From Thiohalophilus sp. (lineage in GTDB: Bacteria > Pseudomonadota > Gammaproteobacteria > UBA6429 > Thiohalophilaceae): a stretch of DNA of 64,000 bases. The position numbers and the translations under genes are program-made. Below the pieces are notes generated by a model, which worked only from the letters and a program-made list of their open reading frames with translations, had not been told where the DNA came from and ran no database searches. Positions 60,591-64,000 of the stretch are shown piece by piece; the stretch's first letter is position 1; each line of letters begins with the position of its first letter. Location of the stretch: positions 1 to 64,000 of the forward strand of contig NZ_JAXHMV010000008.1 in NCBI RefSeq assembly GCF_034521165.1, written 5' to 3'.

Positions 60591-62468
60591 ATGCACCCAT
60601 TATATCGTGAAGACCACTATAGCAAGCTTAAACACCTGCAGGACCAGATCCATCGTCTTGCTCGCCACGTAGTCCAGCACGGCGCCTATCGACTGGAGAA
60701 CCAGCGCACCACGGCACCGCCGGAAACCGTCAATAAAAGTATCGTTAATCTGGCGCACTATCTGGCCCTGCGTGAAATCGATTTACGGCCGTTGCAGGAA
60801 GAACTGGCGGAAGCGGGGCTCTCCTCACTTGGGCGTGCCGAAGCTCATGTCTTTGCCAATCTGAGTAATATCATCAATATTCTCGGACAGATCCTTGGTG
60901 ATCCACTACAACTCGATCCCGGATTGCCGTGGCCCGGTTTCAGGGAAGGTTTCGAGATACTCGACCAAAATTCGGACCAGGCATTGGGGGCTTCACCGGC
61001 CAATCGAACGACACGCATCATGGTGACCTTATCCAGTGACACGGCTCATGATTACAGCGCCATCTATGATCTGATTCGTCAAGGGATGAATATCGCCAGA
61101 ATCAACTGTGCGCATGATGATCCGTTTACCTGGCGATCAATGATTAAACATGTTCGTCAGGCCAATCGGGAGATGCACTCATCGTGCCGGGTTCTGATGG
61201 ACCTTGCCGGACACAAAATCCGTACCGGACAAATCAGGCCTGCAGCTGATTCGACCGTTTTCAGGCACAACAGAAAATCTTCTGCCAGCGGAAGAACGGA
61301 GTTCGCCATTTTGCCTGTCAGACTTGCAAATGAGCTAACCACCCGCGAACCCGATACTCATACACCTTTTATCGTGCCTGACGCGATTTTCAGTCAGCTC
61401 GCCGAAGATGATCGACTTTGTTTTGTCGACGCCAAAGGCAAACGGCGTCATGTGACTATAGCCACCATCACGCAGCCTGACTCCATGTTTGGTTATGTGC
61501 ACAAAAATATTCGTCTTCTGGCGAACACGGTTATTGAATGGCAACGCCTGAGCGGCAGCGCCTATAAAACCCTGCAGTCATTTCACTATCCTCAAGTCAA
61601 TAACCTGTCAGGCAACATTCGCTTGCGTGCTGGCGACATTTTGCATCTTCACAAACGGTCAGATCACGGCCACCCGGCTGAATATAGTGAAAATGGAGAA
61701 TTGCTGGTTCCGGCCAGCATCGGCTGTACCGCCCCGGCAGTCATCGATATTCTCGAGCCGGGTGCGCCGGTCTGGTTCGATGACGGGAAAATCGGTGCCC
61801 AGGTTATCCAGAAATTCGATGACCACCTTGTCCTGCGTATCACCCGGGCCGGCCCGACAGGCGCCAAACTAAAGCCTGACAAGGGCCTCAACTTTCCCGA
61901 CACGCGACTCAACCTGCCCGCATTGACCGCCAAAGACAGAGTGGACCTGGATTTTATCTGCCAGCATTCAGATATGGTTGGTTTTTCTTTTATCGAAACG
62001 GCTGATGATATGCATGAACTGATCGCCGAGTTGGCCGATCGCAATTCGAGCGACATGCCTGTCATTGCCAAGATTGAAACGACGAATGCCGTGAAAAATC
62101 TGCCTGATATTCTCTTTGCCAGTATGTTCAGTAATCACTCGTTCGCGGTCATGATCGCCCGTGGTGATCTGGCTGTAGAGCTTGGCAGCGTGCGTATGGC
62201 TGAAATACAGGAAGAAATACTCTGGCTGTGCGAGGCCGCGCATGTACCGGTCATCTGGGCAACTCAGGTCATGGAATCGATCGCCAAAACCGGGGTTCGC
62301 TCCCGTCCGGAGTTCACCGATGCCGCCATGAGTGTGCGGGCGGAATGCGTCATGCTGAACAAGGGTCCCTATATTCTCGATGCGCTGCGCTCATTGAGCG
62401 CGGTGCTGAAAGTCATGCAAAACCATCAACGCAAGAAGATTTCACGGCTTCGCGCCCTGCACTGGTAA
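60591..62468 (+). CDS. Atypical pyruvate-kinase-like protein
   Basis: A 625-residue protein whose middle and C-terminal parts match the pyruvate kinase barrel. Catalytic positions are largely kept: Arg 170 and Asn 172 in ARINCAHDD, Asp 204 in MDLAGHKIRTG, Lys 494 and Glu 496 in VIAKIETTNAV, Asp 526 in IARGDLAVE and Thr 558 in WATQVMES. It has an extra N-terminal helical region of about 140 residues (NLAHYLALREIDLRPLQEEL), an enlarged B domain, and no C-terminal allosteric domain. The potassium-site serine after Asn 172 is changed and the usual PTRAE is SRPEF. Real pyruvate kinase activity is possible but unproven. Confidence 0.82.
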   Translation: MHPLYREDHYSKLKHLQDQIHRLARHVVQHGAYRLENQRTTAPPETVNKSIVNLAHYLALREIDLRPLQEELAEAGLSSLGRAEAHVFANLSNIINILGQILGDPLQLDPGLPWPGFREGFEILDQNSDQALGASPANRTTRIMVTLSSDTAHDYSAIYDLIRQGMNIARINCAHDDPFTWRSMIKHVRQANREMHSSCRVLMDLAGHKIRTGQIRPAADSTVFRHNRKSSASGRTEFAILPVRLANELTTREPDTHTPFIVPDAIFSQLAEDDRLCFVDAKGKRRHVTIATITQPDSMFGYVHKNIRLLANTVIEWQRLSGSAYKTLQSFHYPQVNNLSGNIRLRAGDILHLHKRSDHGHPAEYSENGELLVPASIGCTAPAVIDILEPGAPVWFDDGKIGAQVIQKFDDHLVLRITRAGPTGAKLKPDKGLNFPDTRLNLPALTAKDRVDLDFICQHSDMVGFSFIETADDMHELIAELADRNSSDMPVIAKIETTNAVKNLPDILFASMFSNHSFAVMIARGDLAVELGSVRMAEIQEEILWLCEAAHVPVIWATQVMESIAKTGVRSRPEFTDAAMSVRAECVMLNKGPYILDALRSLSAVLKVMQNHQRKKISRLRALHW

Positions 62469-62672
62469 TCACACCGAAGGACCGCTCTGCTTTATTACCC
62501 TGCGCTGGTGACAGGGGTGGTGGGGGTGTTAACCCGCGACGACGATCGGGGCCGCCTCCGCTTGTTGCAACAGGGCCAGCCTGGGGCTGCCCCCGGTACC
62601 CGCCCACCGCTCGTCAGTCCCGCACACGATCGGCCTGGACATGTTCCCCTGCCGCCGATCCAGACAAAAAAT
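62469..62672. other. Intergenic region before bfd
   Basis: No gene is recognised between the pyruvate-kinase-like stop and the bfd promoter. Open frames crossing it run out of the preceding gene in the wrong frame and have no family likeness. Confidence 0.45.
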
Positions 62673-62704
62673 AGTATTGACAATCATTCTCATTTAGATA
62701 TAGT
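62673..62704 (+). promoter_or_regulatory. Fur box over a sigma-70 promoter of bfd
   Basis: TTGACA at 62677-62682 and TATAGT at 62699-62704, 16 bases apart, form a good promoter. A Fur-like site AGTATTGACAATCATTCTC at 62673-62691 covers the -35 box; its second part matches GATAATCATTATC in 11 of 13 positions. This predicts repression of bfd when iron is plentiful. Confidence 0.75.
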
Positions 62705-62739
62705 AGAAACCAAGATTAACCACCGGGCAGGAATACACA

Positions 62740-62940
62740 ATGTATGTTTGTCTTTGCAAAGGCGTTACCGACACCCAGATCCGCGACGCCGTGATCGACG
62801 GCGCTGACAGCCTGCGCCATGTGCGCCAGCAACTTGGCGTGGCCAGCAACTGCGGCCGCTGTGCCCAGTGCGCCCGCGAGGTCATCCGGCAAACAAAGCA
62901 AGAGATCGCCAGTCTCGACGCCGCCTGTCAGGTCGCCTGA
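62740..62940 (+). CDS. bfd: Bacterioferritin-associated ferredoxin
   Basis: Small [2Fe-2S] protein of 66 residues that reduces the ferric core of bacterioferritin so that iron is released. The four ligands are in MYVCLCKGVTD and NCGRCAQCARE, the usual CxC and CxxC-like spacing. A Fur-type promoter lies directly upstream. The gene after it is a ruined bacterioferritin, so in this organism Bfd must serve another bacterioferritin or be left without its partner here. Confidence 0.93.
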   Translation: MYVCLCKGVTDTQIRDAVIDGADSLRHVRQQLGVASNCGRCAQCAREVIRQTKQEIASLDAACQVA

Positions 62941-63050
62941 TCGCTGCGGTTTACCGGGTTGCCACCCGCGACCCGGCTCGCACCTTTGCTCTACTTTCAC
63001 ACCCCCAACCGGGGCGACGCCACCCTCTGACCAGCCAGGTTCCGGCCAGT

Positions 63051-63433
63051 CTACAAGGCGAGAACGTCACCGAAATGCCAAAGGCGATCTCACCATCGAA
63101 CAAGAAGCCGTGCCGCTGCTGCGCTAAATAGGCGTTCCGAATACCCGTCCATTTTACTGAGTCGCCTGGATCAAGGGGCAACGCGACGGATCCCGGTGTT
63201 GCCGGGGTTCAGGTGGAACCGCTTCGCTTGTTCCACCCTACAGCGGAGGGAGCGGGGTATTGGGAGCTTTTATTCAGGCGGTCGAATATTGCGAATCCAA
63301 ACAGGATTACGTCAGCCGGTAACTGTTCGAATCGATCCTGGAAAGCGAGGAAGAGCACATCGACTGGCTGGAGACCCAGCTGGAGCTGATCGACAAGGTT
63401 GGCTTGCAGAATTACCTGCAATCACAGATGTGA
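63051..63433 (+). pseudogene. bfr: Decayed bacterioferritin
   Basis: Pieces of a bacterioferritin C-terminal half occur in order but in different frames. LQGENVTEM is at 63051-63077; after a one-base loss, KGDLTIEQEAVPLLR follows at 63080-63124. A roughly 130-base insert interrupts, then come AFIQAVEYCESKQDYVSR and, after an in-frame TAA at about 63317, LFESILESEEEHIDWLETQL and GLQNYLQSQM, ending at 63433. The first half of the gene was not found. Frameshift, insertion, stop and missing N-terminus make it non-functional. It follows bfd, the usual order. Confidence 0.8.
63134..63266. repeat. Small MITE-like insert in the bacterioferritin pseudogene
   Basis: About 130 bases separate two bacterioferritin pieces. 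Its ends are imperfect inverted repeats: TTCCGAATACCCGTCC on the left and, in reverse complement, CTCCCAATACCCCGCTCC on the right. Inside is a hairpin with arms GGTGGAAC and GTTCCACC around CGCTTCGCTT. It has no coding capacity. Confidence 0.55.
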
Positions 63434-63481
63434 TCACCGGGGAGCGTGTCCGCGTCACGCCCTTTGACGGCCGCGAGCCGC

Positions 63482-63682
63482 TCAATAGTGCGGCGGATTC
63501 TCCTGCTCCTGCGGATTAACGGCGGAGAGGCGGATTTCCCGGAATCTTGCTTTCAGCTCGGCCATTTCCTGTTGTAACTGATCAAGCTCCCGGCGCTGCT
63601 CGGCAATAATCTCGCTGAGCCGGTTTAGCGTCTCGTCCTGAAAGGCGACCCGGGTTTCCAGCTGTTCGATGCGCTGTTCCAT
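63482..63682 (-). CDS. slyX: SlyX family protein
   Basis: Short coiled-coil protein of 66 residues from the start at 63682 (MEQRIEQLETRVAFQDETL); an in-frame start at 63730 would add 16 residues. The continuous heptad pattern and LNRLSEIIAEQRRELDQLQ are typical of SlyX, and the tail NPQEQENPPHY fits the family's usual PPHY end. Its function is not known. Confidence 0.92.
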   Translation of the reverse strand: MEQRIEQLETRVAFQDETLNRLSEIIAEQRRELDQLQQEMAELKARFREIRLSAVNPQEQENPPHY

Positions 63683-63745
63683 GCTGATGACTCTCTTTGC
63701 AGTGTCGGTAAGATGTTTGCGCGTCGGCACGTCTGTGGCAATCGC

Positions 63746-64000
63746 CTAGCCGACATTGGCAACACGCGGGGCTTCGCCGGGAAGCGACGTGAGTGTCCCG
63801 GATTGGTTTCGCTCGAAGACCGCCAGTGGATGCGTGGTAATCACCTCCAGCGCCACCCGATCGCCGGGCGCCAGATGGATCTCGTGGTTAACCCGCGCCT
63901 GCAGTACCGGCCCGTCATCCACCCGGGCGCCGTACAACCGGCTTCCGCCTTCGTAGCGCCCCCACTCAATAACACCGTTACCATTCGCCGACGGCATTAG
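63746..64000 (-). CDS. C-terminal part of a probable ABC transporter ATPase (TOBE domain)
   Basis: Partial gene cut by the window edge. The 83 visible residues have the pattern of a TOBE domain at the end of importer ATPases: GSRLYGARVDDGPVLQARV, then LAPGDRVALEVITTHPLAVF. The in-frame ATG at 63997 is probably internal, since a free TOBE domain of this size would be odd. The substrate cannot be told; nearby bfd and Fur control make an iron(III) importer one option. Confidence 0.6.
   Translation of the reverse strand, partial: LMPSANGNGVIEWGRYEGGSRLYGARVDDGPVLQARVNHEIHLAPGDRVALEVITTHPLAVFERNQSGTLTSLPGEAPRVANVG

Noticed and set aside
62228..62674. 148-codon open frame overlapping the pyruvate-kinase-like gene
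   Set aside because: Out of frame with the clear gene, and the rest has no family features.

Overview
The window is a gene-dense, GC-rich stretch of a gammaproteobacterial chromosome. The evidence is gene order: the blocks topA-smg-dprA-lysM / def-fmt-rsmB-DUF4390-ntrY-ntrX-trkA-trkH, and glmS-glmU / atpCDGAHFEB-atpI-parB-parA-rsmG...mnmG, are typical of gammaproteobacteria and of the neighbourhood of the replication origin. The TRAP transporter, Sco/CtaG pair, ApbE-DUF3570 cluster and many dispersed intergenic palindromes would fit an environmental, respiratory, Chromatiales-like organism; that placement is inference. I found no rRNA, tRNA, CRISPR array, oriC or parS.

Layout. 1-5.7 kb: TRAP transporter membrane genes (dctQM), an intact ISL3-type insertion sequence that split a palindromic repeat, msrB, and the TRAP binding protein on the other strand. 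5.9-19.1 kb: signalling and redox genes, namely a PAS-GGDEF-EAL protein, a QseBC/PmrAB-like two-component system divergent from a TlpA-DUF4266-DUF3570-ApbE operon with a CTTAAG-N5-CTTAAG site between them, uvrD, an Hpt-REC-REC-GGDEF protein and a rubredoxin-reductase-like flavoprotein. 19.2-30 kb: a hydrolase-like/TlpA fusion, sco-ctaG-hemF, tsaC, a tandem REP-like array, topA, smg, dprA and a LysM lipoprotein. 29.9-40.4 kb: def, fmt, rsmB, DUF4390, ntrY, an ntrX-like regulator whose ATPase motifs are degenerate, trkA, trkH and a TPR protein.

40.5-42.75 kb is a small accessory region: a truncated ISL3 transposase, a Cys-rich metal permease with its ArsR regulator, and, 24 bp after the glmS stop codon, a TGT/ACA-bounded end carrying three 20-bp-spaced repeats. 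This looks like the relic end of a Tn7-like transposon at the classic attTn7 site. 42.75-59.5 kb: glmS, glmU, an FKBP isomerase, the complete ATP synthase operon, parAB, rsmG, a DUF302 protein, a CheY-like regulator and mnmG. 59.6-64 kb: a CHAD-domain protein divergent from an unusual pyruvate-kinase-like protein, Fur-type bfd, a wrecked bacterioferritin pseudogene, slyX and the end of a probable ABC transporter ATPase.

The intergenic spaces hold several families of dispersed palindromes. One of them, built on CGAGGGACGAGGGA, supplies the last codons and stop codon of both msrB and glmU. The most promising leads are the two-component/TlpA/DUF4266/DUF3570/ApbE module, the Tn7-like relic, the ATPase-dead NtrX and the CHAD/pyruvate-kinase-like pair.
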